Below, in pieces: positions 24,510 through 32,539 of a DNA stretch of 64,000 bases. Each line of letters opens with the position of its first letter. The first letter of the stretch is position 1. The notes under the pieces are model-generated. The model was not told the origin of the DNA and searched no databases. It was given only the letters and a program-made list of their open reading frames with translations. The stretch is from an uncultured Collinsella sp. (GTDB lineage: Bacteria > Actinomycetota > Coriobacteriia > Coriobacteriales > Coriobacteriaceae): positions 33,438-97,437 of the forward strand of contig UQMV01000003.1 in the NCBI GenBank assembly GCA_900542315.1, read 5' to 3'. Position numbers and translations under genes: made by a program.

Positions 24510-26963
24510 CTACTGCGGTATGACCTGCGCGAGCCGAGCGCGGGCGACCGCCGCCTGGCCGTAGGCGATGCAGCCGTCGTTGACGGGCACGGTGCAGGGA
24601 ACCAAGACGGCAAGACCGGCGTCTTTGAGCTCGCGCGTGAGGAGCCGAAGCAAAAGTCGGTTCATGAACACGCCGCCCGAGAGTGCGACGGTGTCGATGC
24701 CCTCGCGGGCGCAGATCTCGCTTGCGATACGTGCCGATGCGCGTGCAATGACGATATGGAAGCCGAGCGCGAGCCTATCGGGCGATGCGCCGGCTTCAAT
24801 ACCCTCCAAAAGTGCTTCGATGAGCGGTTGGGAATCCAAGATGGTGGAGTCGTCGACAGACGTGGGTATGCCTGACTGATAGTCGATGGGGCGGACGGTT
24901 CTGCTGCCGAGCGCGTGCCAAGCGGCGGCCTCGAGCTCGATGGCGGGCTCGCCCTCGTAGGTTGCAGTGCCGCAGATGCCCAGGATTGCCGCCGCGGCGT
25001 CAAACAGACGGCCCATACTGCTCGTTCGCGGGCTGTTGATATTCCGCTCGATCATCGTGGCCGTCACGCTGCGGGTCTGCTCATCGAGGCTACCCAAGAG
25101 CTCCGTGGCGCCTGGGTGCTCGAGCAGGCCGAGTTCGCCGAGCAGGGCAAAGGCATTGCGTCGGGCATCGCGCACGGATGCGGCGCCACCGGGAAGTGCC
25201 CAGGTACGCAGATGTGCGGTGCGCTCAAAATCGGCAAGGCCGGCGACAAGAAACTCGCCGCCCCAAATGGTCCCGTCGGTGCCAGCGCCCGTGCCGTCAA
25301 AGGCAATGCCCAGGACGCGCGCGCCAGGCGCAAGCTGGCCCGCAGCGATGGCCTCGGCCATCACGCTCGCGATGTGTGCGTGATGATGTTGAACTTCGAC
25401 AAGCGGCAGATTGCGCTCCCGCACCTGCTCGCGTGCCCACTGGCTCGATAGATAGCTGGGGTGCAAGTCACAGGCCAGCGCGGCGGGCGCCAGGTCAAAA
25501 AGGTCTTCCAGTCGCGTGTGAGCCGCATTCCAGGCGTCGAAGGCCGCGCCGTTCTCAACGTCTCCAATATGCTGCGACACAAAACAGGCTGCCTTGCCGT
25601 CCTCATCCTCGCGCGTGAGTGCGATCGTGGCCTTTTGCTGCGGGCCGCAGGCGAGCACGGAGGGCGCGGCGCCGCCGAGCGTCGGCAGCGGCAACGGTTG
25701 CGGCGCATATCCGCGAGCACGGCGTACGGGCATAGCGGCTCCATCGACCACACGCACCACGGAGTCGTCATAGCGCGAGAGGATCGCGCGGTCGTTGCCG
25801 AGCAGTGCGTCGGCGATGCCAGCGGCAGCGAGGTGTTCCCAGGCAAGATCGTCGTCGGTCTCGATGGGCTCTTCGCTCAGGTTTCCGCTGGTCATGACAA
25901 GCGCGTGCATGCCATGGGCTTCCGCTGTGGCAAGCAACAGATGCTGAAGCGGGGTATAGGGGAGCATGACGCCGAGTTCGGGCAAGTCGTGTGCAACGGA
26001 CGGTGCGAGCGCGAGGGCGTCAGAGGAATCTCCCGCGCCAGCATCACGCCGGCGCAACAGTACGATGGGGCGGATGCTACCGGCCAGCAAGTCGCGCTCG
26101 GCGTCGTTGACATGGCACAGGCGCTCGGCGTCGGCAAGGTTGCGCACCATGACGGCAAGCGGCTTGTTGCTGCGGCGCTTGCGACGGCGCAGCTCGGTCA
26201 CCGCCTGTTCGTTGGCGGCATCGCAGGCAAGATGGAATCCGCCCAGGCCCTTGATGGCGACAATGCCACCGCTGGCCAGCAGCTCAGCACAGCGCTCGAT
26301 AATGGCATCGCTGGCCTCGCGCGTGTCGCCGACAGCCGGCGTCGCCTCTGAGCTCTCGAGCACCATGCCGCCTGCCGCCTCGCGCCAGGTAATATGCGGC
26401 CCGCAGTCAAAGCAGGCATCGGGCTGCGCATGAAAGCGCCGGTCAAGTGGGTCGGCATACTCCGCGGCGCATTCGGGGCACATGGGAAAGCGATCCATAG
26501 AGGTGGCCGCTCGGTCATAAGGCAGCGAGCGGATGATGGTAAAGCGCGGGCCGCAGTTGGTGCAGTTGATAAAGGGGTAGTGATAGCGTCGGTCGGCGGG
26601 ATCGAACAGTTCGCGCAGGCAGTCGTCGCAGGTGGCGATATCGGGCGAGACGAGCGTCGTATGCGCAGTCTGGTCCTGTGACGCCACAATGCGAAAGCCC
26701 TGTTCATTGGCAGCATCCCAAGTGCCGGGCTCCAAATCCGCAACGTCGACGCGCTCCACGCGGGCAGCCGTGGGTGCGTGCTCCGACAGCGCGGCGACAA
26801 AGCCGTCGACGGCCGCACCCGAGGCATGCGCCTCGACATGCACGCCGTCGCCTGCGTTGAGCACCCAGCCGCAGATGCCGTGCGCCGTGGCCTCGCGATA
26901 CACAAACGGTCGCATGCCAACACCCTGCACAATGCCCGTCACGTGAATATGCGCATGCCGCAT
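24510..26963 (-). CDS. hypF: Carbamoyltransferase HypF
   Basis: 817 residues. In order: acylphosphatase-like domain (VTGIVQGVGMRPFVYR), two zinc fingers (CDDCLRELFDP...CTNCGPRFT and CPECAAEYADP), a YrdC-like domain (KGLGGFHLACDA, RRKRRSNKPLAVM) and a Kae1-like carbamoyltransferase domain (HHHAHIASVMAE, GIAFDGTGAGTDGTIWGGE, LSGGVFMNRLL). It makes the carbamoyl group for hydrogenase cyanide ligands from carbamoyl phosphate and ATP. ATG 26963 follows GGGAGA. Two family C repeats lie in its leader. Confidence 0.96.
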   Translation of the reverse strand: MRHAHIHVTGIVQGVGMRPFVYREATAHGICGWVLNAGDGVHVEAHASGAAVDGFVAALSEHAPTAARVERVDVADLEPGTWDAANEQGFRIVASQDQTAHTTLVSPDIATCDDCLRELFDPADRRYHYPFINCTNCGPRFTIIRSLPYDRAATSMDRFPMCPECAAEYADPLDRRFHAQPDACFDCGPHITWREAAGGMVLESSEATPAVGDTREASDAIIERCAELLASGGIVAIKGLGGFHLACDAANEQAVTELRRRKRRSNKPLAVMVRNLADAERLCHVNDAERDLLAGSIRPIVLLRRRDAGAGDSSDALALAPSVAHDLPELGVMLPYTPLQHLLLATAEAHGMHALVMTSGNLSEEPIETDDDLAWEHLAAAGIADALLGNDRAILSRYDDSVVRVVDGAAMPVRRARGYAPQPLPLPTLGGAAPSVLACGPQQKATIALTREDEDGKAACFVSQHIGDVENGAAFDAWNAAHTRLEDLFDLAPAALACDLHPSYLSSQWAREQVRERNLPLVEVQHHHAHIASVMAEAIAAGQLAPGARVLGIAFDGTGAGTDGTIWGGEFLVAGLADFERTAHLRTWALPGGAASVRDARRNAFALLGELGLLEHPGATELLGSLDEQTRSVTATMIERNINSPRTSSMGRLFDAAAAILGICGTATYEGEPAIELEAAAWHALGSRTVRPIDYQSGIPTSVDDSTILDSQPLIEALLEGIEAGASPDRLALGFHIVIARASARIASEICAREGIDTVALSGGVFMNRLLLRLLTRELKDAGLAVLVPCTVPVNDGCIAYGQAAVARARLAQVIPQ

Positions 26964-26979
26964 GCGACTCTCCCTCATC

Positions 26980-27020
26980 AAAACCGACCAAAAAGGGACA
27001 GGTTTATTTTGGTAGGTAAA
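26980..27020. repeat. Palindromic element family C, copy 3
   Basis: AAAACCGACCAAAA and TTTTGGTAGGT around AGGGACAGGTTTA. It lies back to back with copy 4 in the hypF leader; GACC pairs with GGTA imperfectly, so it is slightly eroded. Confidence 0.85.
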
Positions 27021-27026
27021 ATATCT

Positions 27027-27063
27027 AAACCTGCCAAAACAAACCTGTCCCTTTTTGGCAGGT
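27027..27063. repeat. Palindromic element family C, copy 4
   Basis: AAACCTGCCAAAA, AACCTGTCCC and TTTTTGGCAGGT; inverted relative to copy 3 and only 6 bases from it, giving a head-to-head pair between nikR and hypF. Confidence 0.85.
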
Positions 27064-27080
27064 GCGCTGCGGGAAACCCG

Positions 27081-27599
27081 CTACAGCCCCAGGCTTTGCC
27101 CGGTGGCGGCGCAGGTGAGCTCACCGTGCTTAACGCCGCGCAGGCCCAGCAGGCGGTCAGCCAGCTCGTAGACGCGCTCGCCGCGACCCTTAAGCGCCAG
27201 AATCTCCAGGCAGTTGTGGTGGTCCAGATGCACGTGCATGGTCGAGACGATCTCGTCGGTGTAGTCGTGCTGCACCTCGTCCAGACGACGCGTCAGGTCG
27301 CCGGTATGGTGATCGTAGATCATAGTGAGCGACCCGATAACGTGCTCGTCGGGCGTGCGCATCTGCTCCTTGGCGATCGAGGCGCGAATCAGGTCGCGCA
27401 CGGCCTCGGAGCGGTTGGCCACATCGCCGCGGCGCGCGATCTGCTCGTCAAAGCGGCGCAGCAGGTCGTCGGGCGCGGTGACCGAAAAGCGGACCAGCTC
27501 GGAGCTGGAGCCGGCGCAACGGCAGCTCGCCTGGTCGGCCGGACCGTGCGGATGCTCGTGCTTGTGGTCGCAGCCGTGCTCGTGCTCGTGCTCGGTCAC
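27081..27599 (-). CDS. nikR: Nickel-responsive regulator NikR with His-rich N-terminal tail
   Basis: 172 residues against about 133-150 for typical NikR. The extra N-terminus has seven histidines and a cysteine in the first 18 residues (TEHEHEHGCDHKHEHPHG), then CRC. The ribbon-helix-helix DNA-binding part follows (LVRFSVTAPDDLLRRFDEQI, NRSEAVRDLIR). The ACT-like domain keeps the nickel ligands (VQH, MHVHLDHHNC). NikR represses nickel uptake or nickel-enzyme genes when nickel is high. The start is GTG 27599, one base past the stop of the upstream small gene. Confidence 0.92.
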   Translation of the reverse strand: MTEHEHEHGCDHKHEHPHGPADQASCRCAGSSSELVRFSVTAPDDLLRRFDEQIARRGDVANRSEAVRDLIRASIAKEQMRTPDEHVIGSLTMIYDHHTGDLTRRLDEVQHDYTDEIVSTMHVHLDHHNCLEILALKGRGERVYELADRLLGLRGVKHGELTCAATGQSLGL

Positions 27600-27600
27600 G

Positions 27601-27849
27601 CTACACCAGCTTCACGGAGCCGACGGAGTTATGGTCGGCCTCGATGGCCTCCTCGTAGCCCTCGAGCGCGTCATGCGCCTCGTGCAGCGCAGCCATGGCG
27701 GCCTCGAGCTTGGCGCCAATACGCTCCATGTCAAAGTTCTCGGTCGCATGCAGCAGCTGATGGCTCCACTCGTGGGCGAGCTCGATGGTGTCGTCGACCT
27801 GCTTGACGCTCATGGCAAGCTGGCTCATGTTCATTCCAACGTCATGCAT
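27601..27849 (-). CDS. Small helical protein cotranscribed with nikR
   Basis: 82 residues, almost wholly alpha-helical by pattern, with several His, Glu and Met residues (MHDVGMNMSQLAMS, HEWSHQLLHATENFD). No family was recognised. AAGGAG lies before ATG 27849; its stop is one base from the nikR start. Because it opens the nikR-hyp operon, a nickel-related role is plausible but unproven. Confidence 0.65.
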   Translation of the reverse strand: MHDVGMNMSQLAMSVKQVDDTIELAHEWSHQLLHATENFDMERIGAKLEAAMAALHEAHDALEGYEEAIEADHNSVGSVKLV

Positions 27850-27921
27850 GGGAATCTCCTTTTGTACGGGGCAATCCAGTGGTTCAGATTCTACTACGCC
27901 CGCCCCGGGCGCCGCCGCATA

Positions 27922-27958
27922 AGAAAACGGGTGCGAGTCCGTCTGACCCGCACCCGTT
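27922..27958 (-). terminator. Terminator of trxA
   Basis: AACGGGTGCG and CGCACCCGTT form a 10-bp stem, with the T-tract on the minus strand (TTTTCTT at 27927-27921). It ends trxA before the nikR operon. Confidence 0.85.
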
Positions 27959-28069
27959 CACTGGGGGCTGTTTGTGTCTACCATACTATCCGTGGTCGCG
28001 CGCCCTGCACCCGGCGCTCCGGCGAGCGGTGCAAAACCGCTCATGGACGGCAGATGCGTAACAAGCGTA

Positions 28070-28390
28070 TTACAGATGCTTCTCCAGCAGTGCCTGAAGC
28101 CTTGCCTTGGGTAAGGCACCGACTGAGCGGTCAACCTCTTCGCCGTTCTTAAAGACGATCAGCGTGGGGATACTCATGACGCCAAATTTCATGGCCAGGT
28201 CCTGGTTGTCATCGACGTTGCACTTGGCTACGGCCAGCTTGCCGGCCAGCTCGTCGGCGACCTCGTCCACGATGGGCGAGAGCGAACGACACGGCCCACA
28301 CCACGGGGCCCAAAAATCAACCAGCACGGGCAGACTGTCGTTAACGATGGAATCGAAGTTCTCGGGGGTAATCTGCTTAATGTCAGCCAT
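28070..28390 (-). CDS. trxA: Thioredoxin
   Basis: 106 residues, single thioredoxin fold with the redox motif WAPWCGPC and the cis-proline SIPTLIVFKNG. Length and motif are those of the general cytoplasmic thioredoxin. GGAGGTCACC places the ribosome on ATG 28390; the in-frame extension to 28474 is not needed. Single-gene unit. Confidence 0.95.
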   Translation of the reverse strand: MADIKQITPENFDSIVNDSLPVLVDFWAPWCGPCRSLSPIVDEVADELAGKLAVAKCNVDDNQDLAMKFGVMSIPTLIVFKNGEEVDRSVGALPKARLQALLEKHL

Positions 28391-28490
28391 GGTGACCTCC
28401 ATAATGCGACGCGGCTCGGCCGCGTAAAACTCAGTACGACCGTGCTTATACCCAGCCGCCCGCAAAGCAACCACTCGCGGGCAGCTCTTT

Positions 28491-28498
28491 TATATAAT
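28491..28498 (+). promoter_or_regulatory. -10 element for the gene at 28527
   Basis: TATAAT at 28493-28498 inside TATATAAT, 28 bases before the start codon; no good -35 is visible, and a GCCCGC/GCGGGC stem lies just upstream. Confidence 0.5.
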
Positions 28499-28526
28499 GG
28501 TGGGCACGCAAACGATTGGAGAGCGC

Positions 28527-29102
28527 ATGTCCACGTCACAAAGCCAGAAAAAAGAAGCCATCGCCCAGGCGGCCGAGCAGGAGCTCACATCGCTTGCGGT
28601 CCGTGGCGTGCGTATCGCGGGCAACGCGTGCTCGCCGATCGTGCTGGTCAAAGGCGATTTGGACGAGGCCGAGCGTTCGGGTGGCGAGCTTGCCGCCGGC
28701 CCGGATGGCGCGGCGTTGCGCAAGGCGCTTGGGGCCATCGGCTACGCGCCCGAGGATTTTTGCGTGCTGGCAAGCGTCGCCGGCGTGGGTGACGGAGCGG
28801 TCGCGGTGGGCGAGACTCTGCCGTGCGAGCTGTTCCGTGAGGCGCTTGAGGCTTTGGACCCCGAGGCGGTGCTACTGCTCGACAACAACGCGGCTGACGC
28901 TATGCGCGAGACCTACGCCGATATGCTCGTGGCGATCGATGACTTTGACACCGCCATGCTCAAGCCCGGCCTGGTCGCCCACGTGCAGGGGCGTCGCGTA
29001 CTCGCACTCGATGGCTTTGAGGCCGCTCTGACCGACAAGGCGGCCAAGCAGCGCATGTGGGCCTACATTAAGCAGCTGACCCCGTCGGCCGCTCCGCTGT
29101 AA
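28527..29102 (+). CDS. Unknown protein, weak resemblance to uracil-DNA glycosylase fold
   Basis: 191 residues, soluble. The order of motifs recalls family 4/5 uracil-DNA glycosylases: a strand (SPIVLVKGDLDEAE), AALRKALGAIGYAPEDFCVLAS, FREALEALDPEAVLLLDNNAADAM, and a C-terminal KQRMWAYIKQL. The catalytic signatures of that family (GEAPG-type loop, HPS-type loop) and its iron-sulfur cysteines are missing, so it would be inactive or repurposed. The relation is inferred from pattern alone. GGAGAG precedes ATG 28527. Confidence 0.5.
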   Translation: MSTSQSQKKEAIAQAAEQELTSLAVRGVRIAGNACSPIVLVKGDLDEAERSGGELAAGPDGAALRKALGAIGYAPEDFCVLASVAGVGDGAVAVGETLPCELFREALEALDPEAVLLLDNNAADAMRETYADMLVAIDDFDTAMLKPGLVAHVQGRRVLALDGFEAALTDKAAKQRMWAYIKQLTPSAAPL

Positions 29103-29165
29103 CGGGCCTGCGCCGGCAAGGCGACCCGGGCGGTTGAGTCGCGCCACGAGTCCAGTGTCGCGCCC

Positions 29166-30443
29166 CTACATCACAGCGCGCAGCTCAAATCGGTCGCCGT
29201 TAATGCGGAACTGGCAGTTGCCGCTCATGCGCTCCACGGCAAGCTTAATGCTCTTGGTGCCAAAACCGTGGCCGGCGTGTTGGGTCACGGGCATGCCGTC
29301 GACCATGCGCGGCGCGCGTCCAAACGTGTTGGAAACCAAAAGCAGCAGCTGGCCGTCCTCAAGCCGCAGGTCAAGGTCGACAAAGCGTTTGCCTTCGGGG
29401 GCGGCGCTTGCAGCGATGATGGCGTTTTCCAGGGCGTTCGAAAGCACACTGAACAGGTCGGCATCGCCCACGTGAACGGTTTCGGGCACGGCGGCACGCA
29501 GGTCGGCGGTGATGCCGTGCTTGTTGATATCCGAACTAAATGACGAAAGCACGATGTTGACGGTCTCGTTGGCGCAGTAACGGCGCACGGCGGTGCGGTC
29601 GTTGGCCTCGCAGAGCTCATCGATGCGATCGAGCGCCTCGTCGATGTGCCCTTCCTCAACAAGAATGGCCAGACCGCGCAAAAAGTGCCGCATGTCGTGG
29701 CGAAGGATCGACAGCTCGCGTCCAGATTGGCGCCAGGCCTCGAGCTCTTTGATGGCGGAGTTGTCGCGCGTCTCGAGCATCCAGCGCTCACGCTCGGCGA
29801 CTTCCTTTGCCTCGTATTCGCGCAGGTAGACGGCGAGAAACATAATGTAGAAGGCGCAAAGGGCAAAGGCCAAAAACTCAACGGTCACCACCGAGCCCGA
29901 GTGGAACAGCGTGGTGTAGACGTTGGTGGCGTAGTCAAAGATATAGTAGACGAGCGGCAGAATTAAAAGAATGCCCAGCTCGGTGGGGCTTTTAATCGCC
30001 AGGCGCGGACCGATATCGCCGGCCCAGTGCAGGAGGACGGCAAAGACGCCGAGCGTGGTCGCAATGCGCGCAAGGTAGTATGCAACCTGCGAGTCGGTGG
30101 CTGCGAATGCGGCGATACCCATCCAGTTGCTAAACTGGCAGCTCAGGTAGGCGCTGGTGACGCCCAATGCCGCGAGCAGCGGACTTAAGCGGTAACGCGC
30201 GCAGAGGAAGACGATAAGCGGCAGGTGTACGACGAGCGGGTAGGCCTGACGGGCAAACAGTTCTCCGCCAACGGCATTGGCAATCGAGAAGGCGGCACCG
30301 GTTGCGGCACCGATCCCCAGCAATTCGAGCGCATGGCGTCGATTGATTTCGACACCGCAGAGCGCCGCCGAGGCAAAAACGCCAAAGAGCAGCGTCGTGG
30401 CATGGTGAATCGCCCAAAGAACCATTTCGACCGATGCAGGCAT
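29166..30443 (-). CDS. Sensor histidine kinase, AgrC/GHKL type
   Basis: 425 residues. About six membrane segments (residues 1-215) are followed by a coiled linker, the phosphorylated histidine in LRHDMRHFLRGL and a GHKL ATPase domain (N-box LSNALENAIIAA, G-box GHGFGTKSIKLAVERM). It overlaps the response regulator by ATGA, so they form one unit. AgrC kinases often read secreted peptides, but no peptide precursor gene was found here. Confidence 0.88.
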   Translation of the reverse strand: MPASVEMVLWAIHHATTLLFGVFASAALCGVEINRRHALELLGIGAATGAAFSIANAVGGELFARQAYPLVVHLPLIVFLCARYRLSPLLAALGVTSAYLSCQFSNWMGIAAFAATDSQVAYYLARIATTLGVFAVLLHWAGDIGPRLAIKSPTELGILLILPLVYYIFDYATNVYTTLFHSGSVVTVEFLAFALCAFYIMFLAVYLREYEAKEVAERERWMLETRDNSAIKELEAWRQSGRELSILRHDMRHFLRGLAILVEEGHIDEALDRIDELCEANDRTAVRRYCANETVNIVLSSFSSDINKHGITADLRAAVPETVHVGDADLFSVLSNALENAIIAASAAPEGKRFVDLDLRLEDGQLLLLVSNTFGRAPRMVDGMPVTQHAGHGFGTKSIKLAVERMSGNCQFRINGDRFELRAVM

Positions 30444-31165
30444 CAGCGCCTCCCGCCCTCAAATCGCACCGCAAAGTAGGCGTCCTGGAATCCCTGCTTG
30501 CTGCTGCGCGAAAGCGGAATGCTCGCGCCCGAGCGCATGACGATCTCCGTCCGATCGAAATGATCGATATTGCGCAGGTTGACCTGGTAGCTGCGATGGC
30601 ATTTAAAGAAGACCGCGTTTTGCGCCAGGCGGTCCTCGACGCTGCGGAACGACTCGAGCGCCTCGATATCGCGTCCGTCGCGCAGGTGGAAGACCACGTG
30701 CTTGTTGCGTGCCTCGGCATATTCGATGTCGGACAGGCGCAGGGCGTGGTAACCAAAGGACGTTTTGATGACGAACTCGTCGGTCGCCGACGGGCGCATG
30801 CTCGAAAGCTCGTCGAGCAGCTGTGCCAGGCGTTCGTATGCCACGGGCTTGAGCAGGTAGTCGAAGGCGCGGACTTCGTAGGACTCCAGCGCAAATTCGG
30901 GCGACGAGGTGAGGAACACCAGGCGCACGGCGGTATCGGACTGGCGCAGCTCGCGCGCGGTGTCCATGCCGTTGACGAGCGGCATGATCATATCGAGCAG
31001 GATGATGTCGGCGCGCGATGCGGCATGGCGGGCCAGCAGGTCCTCGCCGCGCGTGACGAGCGCAACATCGACCGCCGTGCCCGTCTCGCTCGACCAGCGG
31101 TCGATCATCCGGTGCAGTCTATCTAGAAATACGACGTCGTCGTCGCAGGCAATAATCTTGAGCAT
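30443..31165 (-). CDS. LytTR-family response regulator, AgrA-like
   Basis: 240 residues: receiver domain with the acidic pocket ACDDD and the phosphorylated aspartate in IILLDMIMPLVNG, then a LytTR DNA-binding domain (YAEARNKHVVFHLRDGR, FFKCHRSYQVNLRNI). It pairs with the overlapping kinase gene. GGGGGCTC precedes ATG 31165. LytTR regulators in such pairs usually control secreted or surface products; the targets are unknown. Confidence 0.9.
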   Translation of the reverse strand: MLKIIACDDDVVFLDRLHRMIDRWSSETGTAVDVALVTRGEDLLARHAASRADIILLDMIMPLVNGMDTARELRQSDTAVRLVFLTSSPEFALESYEVRAFDYLLKPVAYERLAQLLDELSSMRPSATDEFVIKTSFGYHALRLSDIEYAEARNKHVVFHLRDGRDIEALESFRSVEDRLAQNAVFFKCHRSYQVNLRNIDHFDRTEIVMRSGASIPLSRSSKQGFQDAYFAVRFEGGRR

Positions 31166-31373
31166 TCTGAGCCCCCTTAGTAGTTCGATTTTGCCACATT
31201 GGGTGCGGACCGCTCGCGGAGGCGTGTCCCATTTGCGCCCCACGTCGCGCAACTCGCGCCGAGCGGTATTGCGGTGGCGAAAGATGCCTCCTGCGCTATC
31301 GAGAGCTCGGCTATCCTCAGCTTGCCAGTTCGAAAATGGACCTGCCACATGATTGAATCTTTATTTCAACTTT

Positions 31374-31423
31374 ACACCTAGGTTTACAGCTGTCTTGTCA
31401 GCTGTAAACCTAGGTGTCATACT
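31374..31423 (+). promoter_or_regulatory. nadA promoter overlapped by a 44-bp perfect palindrome
   Basis: Arms of 19 bases (31374-31392 and 31399-31417) flank TCTTGT. TTGTCA (31395-31400) and CATACT (31418-31423) are 17 bases apart and read as -35 and -10 elements, so the right arm fills the promoter spacer. As niaR ends this operon, this is the likely NiaR operator. Confidence 0.75.
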
Positions 31424-31458
31424 AAAGCCCCAAGATTCGCCAAAAGAGAGGGGCCTTG

Positions 31459-32484
31459 ATGGCACAGAGCGCGAACATGGATGCGTCGGAGCTTGCACGC
31501 GACATTGCGGCCGGCCTGGCATCGGCAACGACGGCAACGGAGCGCGCGGCATTGGTGCCCGCAGAGCTCGTCGAGGCCATTCAGCAACTAAAAACCCAAC
31601 GCGATGCGGTAATCCTGGCACACTATTACGTGGCACCCGAGGTCCAGGCTGTGGCCGATTACGTCGGCGACAGCTTTTACCTGGCAAAGCTTGCCAAGAG
31701 CCTGCCGCAGCAGACCATCGTGCTGTGCGGCGTGGAGTTTATGGGCGAGAGCGCCAAGCTGCTCAACCCCACCAAGACCGTGCTGCTGCCCGAGCCGGGC
31801 GCGGACTGCCCCATGGCTCACATGGTCAAGCGCGAGACGGTCGACGCCGCCCGCGCCGAGTACGGTGACGACCTTGCCGTGGTCTGCTACGTCAACTCCA
31901 CGGTCGAGATCAAGAGCTGGAGCGACGTGTGCGTCACCAGCTCCAACGCCGTTAAGATCGTGTCCGAGCTGCCGCAGCAGCATATCCTGTTCATTCCCGA
32001 CCAAAACCTGGGCCGCTTCGTAGCCGAGCAGGTGCCGCAAAAGCACGTCATCCTCAACAACGGCTACTGCCCGCGCCATCACATCATCACCGTCGAGCAG
32101 ATCGTCGACGCGACGGAGGCCCACCCCAACGCGCTCGTGCTGGCGCATCCTGAGTGCAAGGCCGACGTCCTGGCCGAGGCCGACTACATCGGCTCCACCG
32201 CCGGCATCATCAAGTATGCTGAGGAGTCGGACGCGAGCGAGTTCATCATCGTGACGGTCCGCGGCGTGCTCTACGAGCTCGAGCGCCGCTGCCAGGGCAC
32301 CGGCAAGAAGTTCTACTTCCCCGCGGTGCAGCCCACCTGCGTCAACATGGACCTCATCACGCTCGAAAAGCTTGTGCGCTGCCTGGAGACGGGCGAGGGC
32401 GAAGTGCAGATCGGCGTGTCGGACGAGGCTGCCGACCAGGCCAAGCTCACGCTCGATCGTATGCTCGAGTACGCAGCACGCTAG
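31459..32484 (+). CDS. nadA: Quinolinate synthase
   Basis: 341 residues; condenses iminoaspartate with dihydroxyacetone phosphate to quinolinate using a 4Fe-4S cluster. HYYVAPEVQAVADYVGDSF and VLCGVEFMGESAKLLNP are family signatures, and cluster cysteines are present in VLCGV, CKADV region and QPTCVNM. The ATG at 31459 has AGAGGGG upstream; a TTG just before it is less likely. First gene of nadA-nadB-nadC-niaR. Confidence 0.95.
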   Translation: MAQSANMDASELARDIAAGLASATTATERAALVPAELVEAIQQLKTQRDAVILAHYYVAPEVQAVADYVGDSFYLAKLAKSLPQQTIVLCGVEFMGESAKLLNPTKTVLLPEPGADCPMAHMVKRETVDAARAEYGDDLAVVCYVNSTVEIKSWSDVCVTSSNAVKIVSELPQQHILFIPDQNLGRFVAEQVPQKHVILNNGYCPRHHIITVEQIVDATEAHPNALVLAHPECKADVLAEADYIGSTAGIIKYAEESDASEFIIVTVRGVLYELERRCQGTGKKFYFPAVQPTCVNMDLITLEKLVRCLETGEGEVQIGVSDEAADQAKLTLDRMLEYAAR

Positions 32485-32487
32485 AAC

Positions 32488-32522
32488 AATGTGGCATGAG
32501 GGATGGTCCCTTATGTCACATT
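32488..32522 (+). promoter_or_regulatory. Hairpin between nadA and nadB
   Basis: A 16-bp stem (32488-32503 with 32507-32522, two G-U pairs) and a 3-base loop, directly after the nadA stop and 18 bases before the nadB start. It could set the relative expression of the two genes or protect the mRNA end. No T-tract. Confidence 0.6.
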
Positions 32523-32539
32523 CAAGGGAGAGGATTCCT

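Noticed and set aside
29166..31165. Complete quorum-sensing (agr) locus
   Set aside because: Kinase and regulator fit, but no AgrB-type processing protease or peptide precursor is present within several kb.
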